In this document: piece after piece, positions 25,610 through 34,645 of the stretch
Layout: every line of letters begins with the position of its first letter
How positions within the stretch are numbered: position 1 is the first letter of the stretch
Assembly (NCBI RefSeq): GCF_900113375.1
Contig: NZ_FOPC01000016.1
Span: 1-64,000, forward strand
Direction: 5' to 3'
From: Algoriphagus hitonicola
GTDB lineage: Bacteria > Bacteroidota > Bacteroidia > Cytophagales > Cyclobacteriaceae
DNA length: 64,000 nt
Position numbers and translations under genes: made by a program
The notes under the pieces: generated by a model
What the model saw: only the letters and a program-made list of their open reading frames with translations
Told to the model about the DNA's origin: nothing
The model's database searches: none

Positions 25610-26820
25610 TTTCCCAGAATATTTGAAAGATACCCTAAATATTGCACTGCCAGTTTATCCCTATCAAAATACTCCTGGGAAACCTTAAAGGCATTTCTTG
25701 AGATCATCTCCCTATCTACTGGCTGATTGGCCAAATAAATCATTTTCTTTGCAAATTCTTGGGCATTACCTGGTTCCACATTGATTCCACAGCCATTTGT
25801 GTCTATCAAGTCTTTTATCCAACCTCTTGTTGTTTGGATAATCGGTACTCCAGCGGCAAATGAATCAAAAATTTTATTCGGACTGCAGGTATCCTGCACG
25901 GGATTATCTAAAGTTGTAAACAAGGTACTTATTGAGGCCTGTACCCAAGCAGGTAAATCAAGCTTTGGCTTAATCCCTAAAAAATATACGTTTGACAATT
26001 CTTCTTTCTCCTTTCTGTTTTCAAGCTCGCTACGCAAAGCTCCCTCTCCTATAAATACAATCGCAATCTGACTTCCTTCTTCAGTTTTAAGTAGCTCGGA
26101 TGCCACATCTAATAAAAAATGTGGATAATGAATAAAACCAAGAGAACCTATATGCGTAAACAGGTATTTCTGTTCGATTTTTAACCGTTCTTCCTTTTTC
26201 AATTCTACATCTCCAGAAAATAGATAGTTATCAGAAGCATTCGGTATCACACCTGTTTTACTTTTGAGGGAATCATCTTTTGCAATCAAAAAATCCCTTT
26301 GACCTGGGGAGGCAGAAACAATGAAATCAGCATTTCTGTAAAGAGCACTCTCAAATTTAAGAGCTATGCGCTTGAGAACCTCTGATTTGAGAAGTCCCAT
26401 CTCAATGGCTCCTGCTGGCCACAAATCTCTGATTTCCATTAAAAAAGGCTTTCTTCTAAACCATTTTGCCACGAGTCCTGGAATACCTATGGTTATTGGC
26501 CCCGAACTACAGACAACGATGTCATAATTGAGTCTTAGGCTGTAATAAACAGCAACAAGGGAGAAGGTGACAGCATTCAATACCCTTTTGAAAAAAGAAT
26601 CCCTATTGGAATCTGCCAAATCAATAACAATGAGATTGATCCCATCAATTTTTTGCTTGCTGATAAAACCTGATGCCCGGATATCAGACTTTTCATAAGG
26701 AGAGGTGACCACAGTCACTTCGACTCCTTGGTCAACCCATCTTCTGGTCAGTTCATATACCCTAGTGCTCCAACTTCCTTCGGGTGTGGTAAAATACTGG
26801 TAGAAAAAAAGTATTTTCAT
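25606..26820 (-). CDS. WbuB-like family 4 glycosyltransferase
   Basis: At 404 residues with the opening LFFYQYFTTPEGSWSTRVYE and the motif EIRDLWP (129-135), this looks like the WbuB group of GT4 (GT-B fold) enzymes, which add a HexNAc such as L-FucNAc to a lipid-linked sugar. A donor-binding Glu region is seen further on (SFAAGVPIIQTTRGW). It lies 1 bp after the asparagine-synthase-like gene and overlaps the SDR by 4 bp. It likely adds the second sugar of the cluster A repeat unit. Confidence 0.85.
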   Translation of the reverse strand: MKILFFYQYFTTPEGSWSTRVYELTRRWVDQGVEVTVVTSPYEKSDIRASGFISKQKIDGINLIVIDLADSNRDSFFKRVLNAVTFSLVAVYYSLRLNYDIVVCSSGPITIGIPGLVAKWFRRKPFLMEIRDLWPAGAIEMGLLKSEVLKRIALKFESALYRNADFIVSASPGQRDFLIAKDDSLKSKTGVIPNASDNYLFSGDVELKKEERLKIEQKYLFTHIGSLGFIHYPHFLLDVASELLKTEEGSQIAIVFIGEGALRSELENRKEKEELSNVYFLGIKPKLDLPAWVQASISTLFTTLDNPVQDTCSPNKIFDSFAAGVPIIQTTRGWIKDLIDTNGCGINVEPGNAQEFAKKMIYLANQPVDREMISRNAFKVSQEYFDRDKLAVQYLGYLSNILGK

Positions 26821-26821
26821 T

Positions 26822-28684
26822 TTAGGCTGTTACCAATGAATTTTTAAACTGCACATCATACCACAAAGAGTAGAAGAAAAGCTGTCTCACAAGGCCATAG
26901 TTTTCTTGTGGATTCTTTTTAAAATCTGAAACGAGTTTATGGATATCCAATGCTTCGAACAAACCAATTTTGAATAAAGGAGAATCGGGAAGCTCTTCAA
27001 GTGAAGTTCTGAATTCTTCATTCTCAATAAAATACTTGTACCAGGGTACTGAAAGCCCAATTTTTGGATGATTGGTGATATACTCTGGAAGCTTTTGGCC
27101 AATGGTATCAAAGATCAGCTTTTTACCCTTTCCCTTGGTTGAAAAAGCAGAATCGGGAAGAGAACAGGCCCCGACCACAAGGTTTGGGTCCAGGAAAGGA
27201 TCCCTGCATTCTATAGAAGCACCCATGGAAGTTCTGTCATTTCTGTCATTTAGGGTCTGCAAATGGGTATGCTGCTCTAGGTAAAGCAACTGCCTCAATC
27301 TATTGTTTGGAAAATATTTTTTTGCCTCCTCCAATGTCTTCACCCTGTATTCAGGGAGAATATTGGAAAATACAATACCCAGTGATTCCAGGTCTTTGAG
27401 AAATATTTCATTTGCATTGGTCATTAATTGGAAATCTTCATTTTCAACGCCCAAATACTTTTTAAGCTTTTCAATCCTGGGATTTTTGCTCAATCCACTT
27501 GGCATGTATTTGATGTACTTCAACAAGTTGTACCGTAGTCGGTTGTCATGAACTTTATACCGGACATAACCTCCAAAAACCTCATCAGCTCCTTCTCCGC
27601 TTAAAAGTACAGTAACCTTTTCCTTGGCTTTTTGGGCCAACCCCAACAAATGGCCATCCTGTAAATGAGTTAATGGCTCGTCACTGAAATAAATTGCTGA
27701 CTTTGTCAGGTCCATTAATTCCGAAGAGACGAATTCAAAAGTATTGAAATCAAATCCATATTCTTTTGAAAGTGCTCTGGCTTGGTTCTTTTCATCGAAT
27801 TCATAGTTGCTGAAACCGATATTCCAGGATGAGATTCCTTTAAATCCCTGATGGTATTGGCTGAAAAGCACACTGGAAGAATCAAGCCCCCCTGAAAGCA
27901 AAGTCCCGACTGCAACATCAGAAATCATTCTATATTGAATACTTTGGTGAAAAGTACTCTCGTACCACTCATTAGGATGATTTATTGTAGGGTGCTTTTG
28001 AGCCTCTTCTCCCAAATGAAACCACCTTCTTCTGGATTTTACTTCCCCGTCAAGGTCTAAAACAAGGGTATGGCCTGGCAAAAGTCTTTTTATTCCTGAA
28101 AAGACCGTGTTTTCGCCTACAACATATCGATAGAAAAAAAGCTCACTGAGGACCTCATCATTGATGCCTTTTTTGACAGGATATTCAAAGATCGCTTTTG
28201 GCTCACTGGCAAAGACAAACTTTTCTTCATCATTGTAAATAAAGAGAGGCTTTACCCCAAACCTGTCACGGCCAATCAAAATCTCACCTTTCTTTTTATT
28301 AAAAAATGCAAAGGCAAAAAAACCATTCAACTTTGAGAGTACACTTTCACCTTCTCTGATCAGCAAGTGCATCAGCACCTCAGTATCAGAACTGGTTTTA
28401 AAACGGATCCCTCCTCCCTCCAGCTGGGGGTAAAACTCTTTGAAATTAAAGATTTCACCGTTGAATACCAGTACATATTGGTTGCATTCCGAAATAAAAG
28501 GCTGGTTGCCTCCAGCAGAAAGGTCCAGGATGGAAAGCCTCCGGTGTCCCAAGGCTAAATTCTCATTGAGATAAATATCCCCACTGTCGGGACCTCTGTG
28601 AATCATCACATCAGTCATTCTCCTGATATTTTGACTTTCTGCAGCTTTCTTGTCTTTATTGATGTAACCTACTATTCCACACAT
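26822..28684 (-). CDS. asnB: Asparagine synthase (glutamine-hydrolysing)-like amidotransferase
   Basis: The 620-residue protein has the N-terminal glutaminase with nucleophile Cys2 (MCGIVGYIN), MIHRGPDSG (27-35) and FNGEIFN (74-80), and the ATP-pyrophosphatase synthase domain with SGGLDSS (264-270) and LSGEGADEVFGGY. All catalytic landmarks are intact. Such genes inside polysaccharide clusters are usually thought to amidate uronic acids or attach amino groups to glycans rather than to make asparagine. The presence of a HexNAc-type dehydrogenase at the head of cluster A makes uronamide formation plausible; housekeeping asparagine synthesis cannot be excluded. Confidence 0.9.
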   Translation of the reverse strand: MCGIVGYINKDKKAAESQNIRRMTDVMIHRGPDSGDIYLNENLALGHRRLSILDLSAGGNQPFISECNQYVLVFNGEIFNFKEFYPQLEGGGIRFKTSSDTEVLMHLLIREGESVLSKLNGFFAFAFFNKKKGEILIGRDRFGVKPLFIYNDEEKFVFASEPKAIFEYPVKKGINDEVLSELFFYRYVVGENTVFSGIKRLLPGHTLVLDLDGEVKSRRRWFHLGEEAQKHPTINHPNEWYESTFHQSIQYRMISDVAVGTLLSGGLDSSSVLFSQYHQGFKGISSWNIGFSNYEFDEKNQARALSKEYGFDFNTFEFVSSELMDLTKSAIYFSDEPLTHLQDGHLLGLAQKAKEKVTVLLSGEGADEVFGGYVRYKVHDNRLRYNLLKYIKYMPSGLSKNPRIEKLKKYLGVENEDFQLMTNANEIFLKDLESLGIVFSNILPEYRVKTLEEAKKYFPNNRLRQLLYLEQHTHLQTLNDRNDRTSMGASIECRDPFLDPNLVVGACSLPDSAFSTKGKGKKLIFDTIGQKLPEYITNHPKIGLSVPWYKYFIENEEFRTSLEELPDSPLFKIGLFEALDIHKLVSDFKKNPQENYGLVRQLFFYSLWYDVQFKNSLVTA

Positions 28685-28685
28685 G

Positions 28686-29753
28686 CTACTTACTATTTAC
28701 CAATGAGATGTACTTCTGAGAAATTATTTTAAAATTTTTGTGCTGACTGACATTTTTTTCTATAAAAGTCCTGTTATCTACCAAAGCCTTATCAAAATCA
28801 ACAGTATTTTCCATGTAATAAATCAAGGCATTAGCCAGGCTTTCAGCTGAATCCGGGGGGACCAACAGACCATTTCTCCCATTACTTATAAAAGCCCGTG
28901 TTCCAGGCAAATCCGAAACAATGGGAAAACAACCTGAAGCCATCGCTTCAAACAGCGAAGCAGACACCCCTTCTGTCTGTGGGATAGAAACGTAAATATT
29001 AGCTTTTGAAAGCCAAAGCGGCAATTCCTCGTTTTTGACAACACCTAAAAAATCAATATACGAGGATACGCCCAATTTATGAGCCAACTCCTTGCTTGAC
29101 TCAAGCAACTCACCTCCACCAACAAAAATAAACTTGATCTTTATCCCTCGTTCTTTTAGAAGAGCGATGGACTTAATAATGACCTTATGATTATAGTAGC
29201 TCTTAAACGACCTGGTTACTATGGCAATATGTTCTTCATTTTGGGTTTTTCCAGATGTTGAAAACGTGAAATTTTCCAAATCTATTCCTTTGGGTAAGAT
29301 CATGATCTTCGAAGGGATTGCTTTATGCTTCAACATAGCAGGCACCATGACATGGCCCCAAGCATGGATTAAATCCGCCTTTTGATACACCTTTCTTTTT
29401 AAAGCACCTTTTATAAGCTTGGATAAAAATGTTTCAGGGTACACATCTGTTATTCCCTGCTGGGCCACCACCAATACTTTTCTTTTGGTAAACAAAGAGA
29501 AAAATCCATAGCTTGTTGATCTTTCTGCCAACACCAAATCAAAAACTGTCCTCCTTTTCTCTAGTAATTCATAAGAAAATCTTATTGAATTGAAAAGGCG
29601 TCCAAATTTACTTTTGGCTGCAGGAATCTCAAGGGTTTCAATCTGGCAGTCTAGGTATGCGCTGATACCCTTCAGCCAGGTTTGGGCATCTGCCCTGAAG
29701 GTCTCTCCAAGAAACAGCACCTTAACTGACTTCTTGTTCATGCTGCTCCTCAT
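28686..29753 (-). CDS. Family 4 glycosyltransferase
   Basis: This GT-B enzyme of 355 residues has IAIVTRSFKSYYNHKVIIKS as start of its C-terminal domain and the donor-site motif SASLFEAMASGCFPIVSD (E-x7-E type). The N-terminus overlaps the CapK-like gene by 32 bp; an alternative ATG at 29741 (MNKKSVKV) would remove four residues and shorten the overlap. It is part of the uninterrupted cluster A transcription unit. Acceptor and donor are unknown. Confidence 0.85.
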   Translation of the reverse strand: MRSSMNKKSVKVLFLGETFRADAQTWLKGISAYLDCQIETLEIPAAKSKFGRLFNSIRFSYELLEKRRTVFDLVLAERSTSYGFFSLFTKRKVLVVAQQGITDVYPETFLSKLIKGALKRKVYQKADLIHAWGHVMVPAMLKHKAIPSKIMILPKGIDLENFTFSTSGKTQNEEHIAIVTRSFKSYYNHKVIIKSIALLKERGIKIKFIFVGGGELLESSKELAHKLGVSSYIDFLGVVKNEELPLWLSKANIYVSIPQTEGVSASLFEAMASGCFPIVSDLPGTRAFISNGRNGLLVPPDSAESLANALIYYMENTVDFDKALVDNRTFIEKNVSQHKNFKIISQKYISLVNSK

Positions 29754-31038
29754 TGAGATGGTTTATAAAATCCTTAAGTTTCCCTCTCACCGATCTAAAA
29801 TTATCATTTATAACTAACCTCAATTTAATATCTGGACAGTATTTGGCAAACTCATTTGTTATCAGCTCTTCAACTTTGGGTTCCAAAGGCTTTTTGAACC
29901 AGATCTCCATTTCTCCGATTTTATATTGGTGAGCTTGGTAGTCAATTTTCAAACCTTCATTGAAAAATAAATTCTTAAACACATAGTACAGAATAAAACT
30001 GGGATACCGCTTTTTCTCACTTAATAAATTATGTCCTATCCTCCCTGATATTTCTTCGACAATAGGATGCTTCATTCCACAAGGACACTCAAAATCCTCA
30101 CTTTTCAACTTTACAAAATCTCCTAAACTATAACGGATCACTGGAAATGAATAAGAGCTAAGATTGGTGACCAATATGCCTTCATTTGGATCACTCTCCA
30201 AAATGACACCTTCCATGTTTATATGCATGTTACCATGCGGGCATTCAAATGCGATCAGTCCACTTTCAGCTGCGCCGTATTCGCTGATAATTTTTTTGCC
30301 AAATACTTTGTTGGCAACCTCTTGATAGTGGGGGTAGATCATTTCAGATGTACCTTTGACCATTTTAAGATGGGTGTAAGTCTCCCCTTGCTTTTCAAGC
30401 AAGAGAGCAAATTCATAAAGCATGGAGCTGTATCCTTCAATAAAACTAAATTTATCAAGCTTTCCATAAATTTTTTCACGGACTAACTCATCATAATCAA
30501 AAATCCTTTTCCTATTAACAAGGGTATCTAAGAACCTGATCTTTCGCTTTTTTAAGGCGCTTTTGTTATACCCCCAAAAATATAAATTCGGCTCCCAGGG
30601 CTGCACATCATGCCATGAATAGCTTCTCAACTGAACTGCCCGGTTAAAGGAGTCCCAATTTTCATCTCGATAGAAGGTGAGAATCTGACCTGATGAGCCG
30701 GAAGTCTCGCATAAAAATGTTTTTTTAAATAAACTTCGTTCAACCTGGACCTTGCTATTCTGATCGATCAGATGATGTTTAAAAGTAATCGGAATATATT
30801 GAAGATCCTTAACTTTAAATTCATGCAAATTATCATAACCTGCATTTTGAAGCAACTCCCTATAATAAGGAGAATGCTTAAATGCAAAGCTTAAAAGGGA
30901 CCGGAGCTTTTCTTCCTGCAACTTAAGCAGGTCTTTCCTGCTCCATTCTTGCGAGGCTTTCAAACTTCGGAGGTGACCTGCCAAGCTAGGATTTCTCCAA
31001 GCCTGCCCAAGCTTATAGACTAACTTTTTGAAGTTCAT
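29722..31038 (-). CDS. CapK/PaaK-like adenylate-forming enzyme
   Basis: The 438-residue protein resembles phenylacetate-CoA ligase: ETSGSSGQ (111-118) is the ATP/AMP-binding loop, EYGAAESG the second adenylate motif, and a Cys-containing ECPHGNMH follows, as does a C-terminal AMP-binding subdomain with GRIGHN. Related proteins (CapK) occur inside capsule clusters in many phyla. They are thought to activate a small carboxylic acid or amino acid that is then attached to the glycan, but their reaction is not established. It lies between Wzy (overlap 26 bp) and a GT4 gene (overlap 32 bp). Confidence 0.85.
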   Translation of the reverse strand: MNFKKLVYKLGQAWRNPSLAGHLRSLKASQEWSRKDLLKLQEEKLRSLLSFAFKHSPYYRELLQNAGYDNLHEFKVKDLQYIPITFKHHLIDQNSKVQVERSLFKKTFLCETSGSSGQILTFYRDENWDSFNRAVQLRSYSWHDVQPWEPNLYFWGYNKSALKKRKIRFLDTLVNRKRIFDYDELVREKIYGKLDKFSFIEGYSSMLYEFALLLEKQGETYTHLKMVKGTSEMIYPHYQEVANKVFGKKIISEYGAAESGLIAFECPHGNMHINMEGVILESDPNEGILVTNLSSYSFPVIRYSLGDFVKLKSEDFECPCGMKHPIVEEISGRIGHNLLSEKKRYPSFILYYVFKNLFFNEGLKIDYQAHQYKIGEMEIWFKKPLEPKVEELITNEFAKYCPDIKLRLVINDNFRSVRGKLKDFINHLNEEQHEQEVS

Positions 31039-32455
31039 TTTTTCTCAGAGGCCGGTTTACAACCCGGGATTTCGGTTTTTTCTGACTAGAAACTATTGAT
31101 ACAGAACCTAAAGCAAAAAAAAGCGGTGTTGTAAATGTCCTAGTGGCGGAATGGAAAGAGGTAAATAAGGACAACACCAAAAAGGAGGCAATGATGGATT
31201 TGCTGATTTTTTCCCTTGCCCTGTTTACCCGGACAATGGCAAAAATAAGAATGATCAGAAAAATCAGCAGTCCTATCATTCCATGGTCAGCTAGTAGCCT
31301 TGAGAGTTCAACGTGCGGCGCAATCCCTTTAAACTGATCCCTCAGGTAAACAGAGGCTGAGGCTCCTGCTCCTAAAATTGGATATTCCATCCAAACATCC
31401 AGATCCTCTAAAAACATGTCAGACCTATTGGTTGTAAGCTTATTTAATGTTTTTTCTTGGCCGCTTAAAGTGCCTTTAGTTTCTCCTTTGTACCTTAAAA
31501 GTAACATGCCACTTGTAATATAATTTGCCACAAAAAAGAAAACTGTCAAGAATAATATGACAGGCAGCACAAATCTTTTAATATTCGGAATCTTTAAGTT
31601 CACTCTGTCTTTTGCTTTTAGCTTTTGTATATAAAACAGAAACACAAAAACTGCCAAAAAAGCACCTATCATTCCTCCCCTACTGAAAGTCAACAAGCCC
31701 TGAATTACAAATAATGCTAAAAAAAGAATATCAAGAGCCCGATTTTTGGTTATTCTAAAATCCAAAATCAAGGAAACTGAAAAGATAAAGGCTCCAATAC
31801 CTAACACTGTTGCAACTTGATTTGATCCAAAGCCTCCCGCTGTCAAGAAATTTGCTCCCAAATCAAATTCTGTTTCTCTGAGATCTGGGTTTTTAATTAT
31901 TGTAAATGCTAATACAGAAATACAAGGATAAACTAGTAATTTAAACCATCTAACAAACCTAATTAGAGAAACCCTTATTGTGGAAAGGAATATAATACCA
32001 AGTGCAAGGTTAATCATTCCCAATATATTAAATCTCAAGTCGCCGAAGCTCACCATTCCACTTTGGTCTATAAAAAAGGAGGGAAGTAAAAGTATCAACA
32101 GCAATAAGCCAATCTTACCTCTAGATATTTGATTGAAATTCAAGACTATTCCAACTACACACAGTAAAAACATGATATACTTTCCCAACTCATAAGGAAT
32201 AAATGGGTCGGCATGTGCCATTCTGGAAATCAGTTCCAAGGAAGTAGTATATATCATTACCTCAGCAATCAAGAAACCTCTGAATCGTTGGTTTATCTTG
32301 AAAAACTGAAAAAACTGTAACATAAAATAGATGTACAGCCAGAGAATAACTGGGATGGAAGACAACACGCACAAGAGGCCCAATACCACATGAATCACAA
32401 GCCAGTGGCTTGAGTATCTTGGCAAGAGCATAGAATTAGGGTTTAATAAATTCAC
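31013..32455 (-). CDS. O-antigen polymerase/ligase-family membrane protein (Wzy of cluster A)
   Basis: A polytopic protein of 480 residues with about twelve membrane segments; the Wzy_C signature lies in the segment TFSRGGMIGAFLAVFVF and the later periplasmic loop GAGASASVYLRDQF...HVELSRLLADHGMIG, matching the conserved His/Glu-Leu and Gly of the family. As a transferase in the midst of glycosyltransferase genes with Wza and Wzc at the operon head, a polymerase role is more likely than lipid A ligation. It overlaps the CapK-like gene by 26 bp. Confidence 0.85.
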   Translation of the reverse strand: MNLLNPNSMLLPRYSSHWLVIHVVLGLLCVLSSIPVILWLYIYFMLQFFQFFKINQRFRGFLIAEVMIYTTSLELISRMAHADPFIPYELGKYIMFLLCVVGIVLNFNQISRGKIGLLLLILLLPSFFIDQSGMVSFGDLRFNILGMINLALGIIFLSTIRVSLIRFVRWFKLLVYPCISVLAFTIIKNPDLRETEFDLGANFLTAGGFGSNQVATVLGIGAFIFSVSLILDFRITKNRALDILFLALFVIQGLLTFSRGGMIGAFLAVFVFLFYIQKLKAKDRVNLKIPNIKRFVLPVILFLTVFFFVANYITSGMLLLRYKGETKGTLSGQEKTLNKLTTNRSDMFLEDLDVWMEYPILGAGASASVYLRDQFKGIAPHVELSRLLADHGMIGLLIFLIILIFAIVRVNRAREKISKSIIASFLVLSLFTSFHSATRTFTTPLFFALGSVSIVSSQKKPKSRVVNRPLRKNELQKVSL

Positions 32456-32463
32456 GGGATTTT

Positions 32464-33525
32464 TTAATTCAAAAATTTAAAATAAGCGCTTAAAAATGAT
32501 TTCTCGCTATGCTTGCTAATAACTTTCTTATAGAAATTTTTCACACGCTTTTCTCTCGCGTCCGGATTCATACAGACATCCAACATTTTTTCGGATATAT
32601 CCTTAGGATCATTCACTTTGACCAAAGAGCCATTTTCTCCACCCTCCAGTAATTGGACACATTGACCTACACTGCTAACGATGACAGGGATTTTATGAAT
32701 TCCAAATTCCAAAACAGACATGGGCAGACCTTCGGCATCAGAAATCAAAATGCCTACATCCGTATTTATATAATAAGGCAAAAGGTCAATCCGGGGAGCT
32801 TCTATTACAATAAAATCCATTAAATCCAACTCTAAAATCAATGCTTTGAGCTGCTCAAAATAGGCCTGATCATCAACTCTTCCTATCATTGTCAAGTTGG
32901 CATCCACTCCTTTCTGCCTGACAATGGCAAGGCCCTTGATCAGGTCAAAATGGTTTTTGGGCTTCTTGAAATTGGCCACACAAAGAAACCTGTTAACCGG
33001 GCATATATTTTTCTCATAATTAGTTTCGGCTACAAAGTTTTCTAGGTAAACAACTTTTACTCTCTTTTCAAAAACACCCTCAAAATATTGTTTCAACTCC
33101 TCATTTACAACAACACATCCAAACAAGCTAGACTTGAAGCGCTGCAAAATCTTCAGGCGTGAGCTAGCAGATGAATCCGCAATAATTCCACCATAATGTT
33201 CATGGTAAACAAGCTTGATATCAGGGATGATTTTTTTTATCATAATAGCCCAAAATACGGAAGTTGCATGTGCATGGATAACAGCAGGTTTACTGTTCTT
33301 TACAATTTTCAACAATTTCCAAAAACTTAAAATATCTAAAGTGGATTTTTTATCCAATTCATAATAATCTGTTTTGTTGTTGAGAAGGGCTAAAAGTGGT
33401 CCTGATTTTCTGGTTGACACCAAAATATTGCTGATGTCTTTGCTAGACAATGCATTGGCGAAATTGACAGCAAGCTTTTCCATTCCTCCGAAATCGAGGC
33501 TATCAATTATTTGCAATACTTTCAT
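32464..33525 (-). CDS. Family 4 glycosyltransferase
   Basis: This 353-residue GT-B protein opens with VLQIIDSLDFGGMEKLAVNF, the usual GT4 acceptor-side start with its GGME motif, and carries the donor motif SDAEGLPMSVLEFGIHKIPV near residue 270. A HAHATS element lies in between. It overlaps the upstream GT4 gene by 23 bp. The sugar transferred is unknown. Confidence 0.88.
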   Translation of the reverse strand: MKVLQIIDSLDFGGMEKLAVNFANALSSKDISNILVSTRKSGPLLALLNNKTDYYELDKKSTLDILSFWKLLKIVKNSKPAVIHAHATSVFWAIMIKKIIPDIKLVYHEHYGGIIADSSASSRLKILQRFKSSLFGCVVVNEELKQYFEGVFEKRVKVVYLENFVAETNYEKNICPVNRFLCVANFKKPKNHFDLIKGLAIVRQKGVDANLTMIGRVDDQAYFEQLKALILELDLMDFIVIEAPRIDLLPYYINTDVGILISDAEGLPMSVLEFGIHKIPVIVSSVGQCVQLLEGGENGSLVKVNDPKDISEKMLDVCMNPDAREKRVKNFYKKVISKHSEKSFLSAYFKFLN

Positions 33526-34645
33526 TGAGTTTTTTTAATGCTGCATCAAAGCGTTCCAATGTATAATACCTTGACCAAATAATCCCTTGTTTACTTATTT
33601 TATCAAATTCTTCCTGGTGTTCAGTGAAAAACTTGATCTGCTCAGTAATTTGACTGTCATCACCTTCAATCAAAAAACCTCTTTGCCCTGCATCCCCCAC
33701 CATCTGCTCCACACAGCTTACCTTCGAAGTAAATGGGACACAGCCCCAAAACATGCTTTCAGCAACAACTTTTGGCCATCCTTCAGACTGGGAAATAAAA
33801 ATCAGAAAATGCGAGTTTATAAATTGCCTGATTACCTCTTCTGAAGTAACATTCCCTAAAAGCTGAATATTTGCTTGCAATTCAAAATTAACAATCAACT
33901 CTTCCAGTTTTGATTTCATTGGCCCATCACCACATAAGACAGCTTGAACTTGATATCCCTCGTTTAGAAGCTTTTTTGTTACCTTTATGATCGTTTCCGG
34001 CCTTTTTTCCTTAAAAAGTGCTCCTACATATATCAACTTTATACAGTTTGATAAAGAAGATTTTTCAACAGATTTAGTCTGTGATTCGGTATAACTGGCA
34101 GTAAAAAAAGGAATGATGTTTTTTGAAGAATGGGAAAACTCACCATATACGAGTACTTTTAAACTTGGATACAAAAATACAGAATTTAAAAGCTTTCTGT
34201 GGATTTCATAGGATAATGGCTGATTGGAGGCTGGATCCCAGTTTCCGGCATATTTTGCAATTGCTTTTTTATTTCTGAAAAAAATCAAAGCTAATAACCC
34301 TAGAAATGCCGTATGGGAAGGGCACCTAAAATGGATGACTTCGGCTTTAAAAAAATTAAGCACTATAATAAAAAAAATATAGAAGGCTGAAAAAAAAGAT
34401 CTTACTGTAGCTATAGGGTTGCTAAAATTCAATGCTGGAATAGTAACAAATTTGATGTGATTCCCCTCTAATTTAATATCAATAGGTTTTGGGGAAACAC
34501 CTGCTGCACTTAATGGGGCTAGTACAAAAACAGAATCATAATACTTTGACCATAGATTCATCTCCTTAATATAGGGACCATAAGCGTAAAAGGCCCCATC
34601 ATGAAAAACATGCTCCACGTCAGTGAGCACCAAAAATCTACCCAT
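33503..34645 (-). CDS. Family 4 glycosyltransferase
   Basis: The 380-residue protein has the C-terminal GT4 landmarks YVGALFKEKRPETIIKV and SEGWPKVVAESMFWGCVPF (E-x7-E type), with an N-terminal domain less conserved (VEHVFHDGAFYAYGPY). It overlaps both neighbours (8 and 23 bp), which indicates translational coupling. A hydrophobic segment at about 90-120 suggests association with the inner membrane, normal for enzymes acting on undecaprenyl-linked sugars. Confidence 0.86.
   Translation of the reverse strand: MGRFLVLTDVEHVFHDGAFYAYGPYIKEMNLWSKYYDSVFVLAPLSAAGVSPKPIDIKLEGNHIKFVTIPALNFSNPIATVRSFFSAFYIFFIIVLNFFKAEVIHFRCPSHTAFLGLLALIFFRNKKAIAKYAGNWDPASNQPLSYEIHRKLLNSVFLYPSLKVLVYGEFSHSSKNIIPFFTASYTESQTKSVEKSSLSNCIKLIYVGALFKEKRPETIIKVTKKLLNEGYQVQAVLCGDGPMKSKLEELIVNFELQANIQLLGNVTSEEVIRQFINSHFLIFISQSEGWPKVVAESMFWGCVPFTSKVSCVEQMVGDAGQRGFLIEGDDSQITEQIKFFTEHQEEFDKISKQGIIWSRYYTLERFDAALKKLNESIANN

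Noticed and set aside
26822-28684. Housekeeping asparagine synthetase unrelated to glycans
   Set aside because: Not fully excluded, but 1-bp gaps to glycosyltransferase genes on both sides make a glycan role more likely; kept as an amidotransferase of the cluster.
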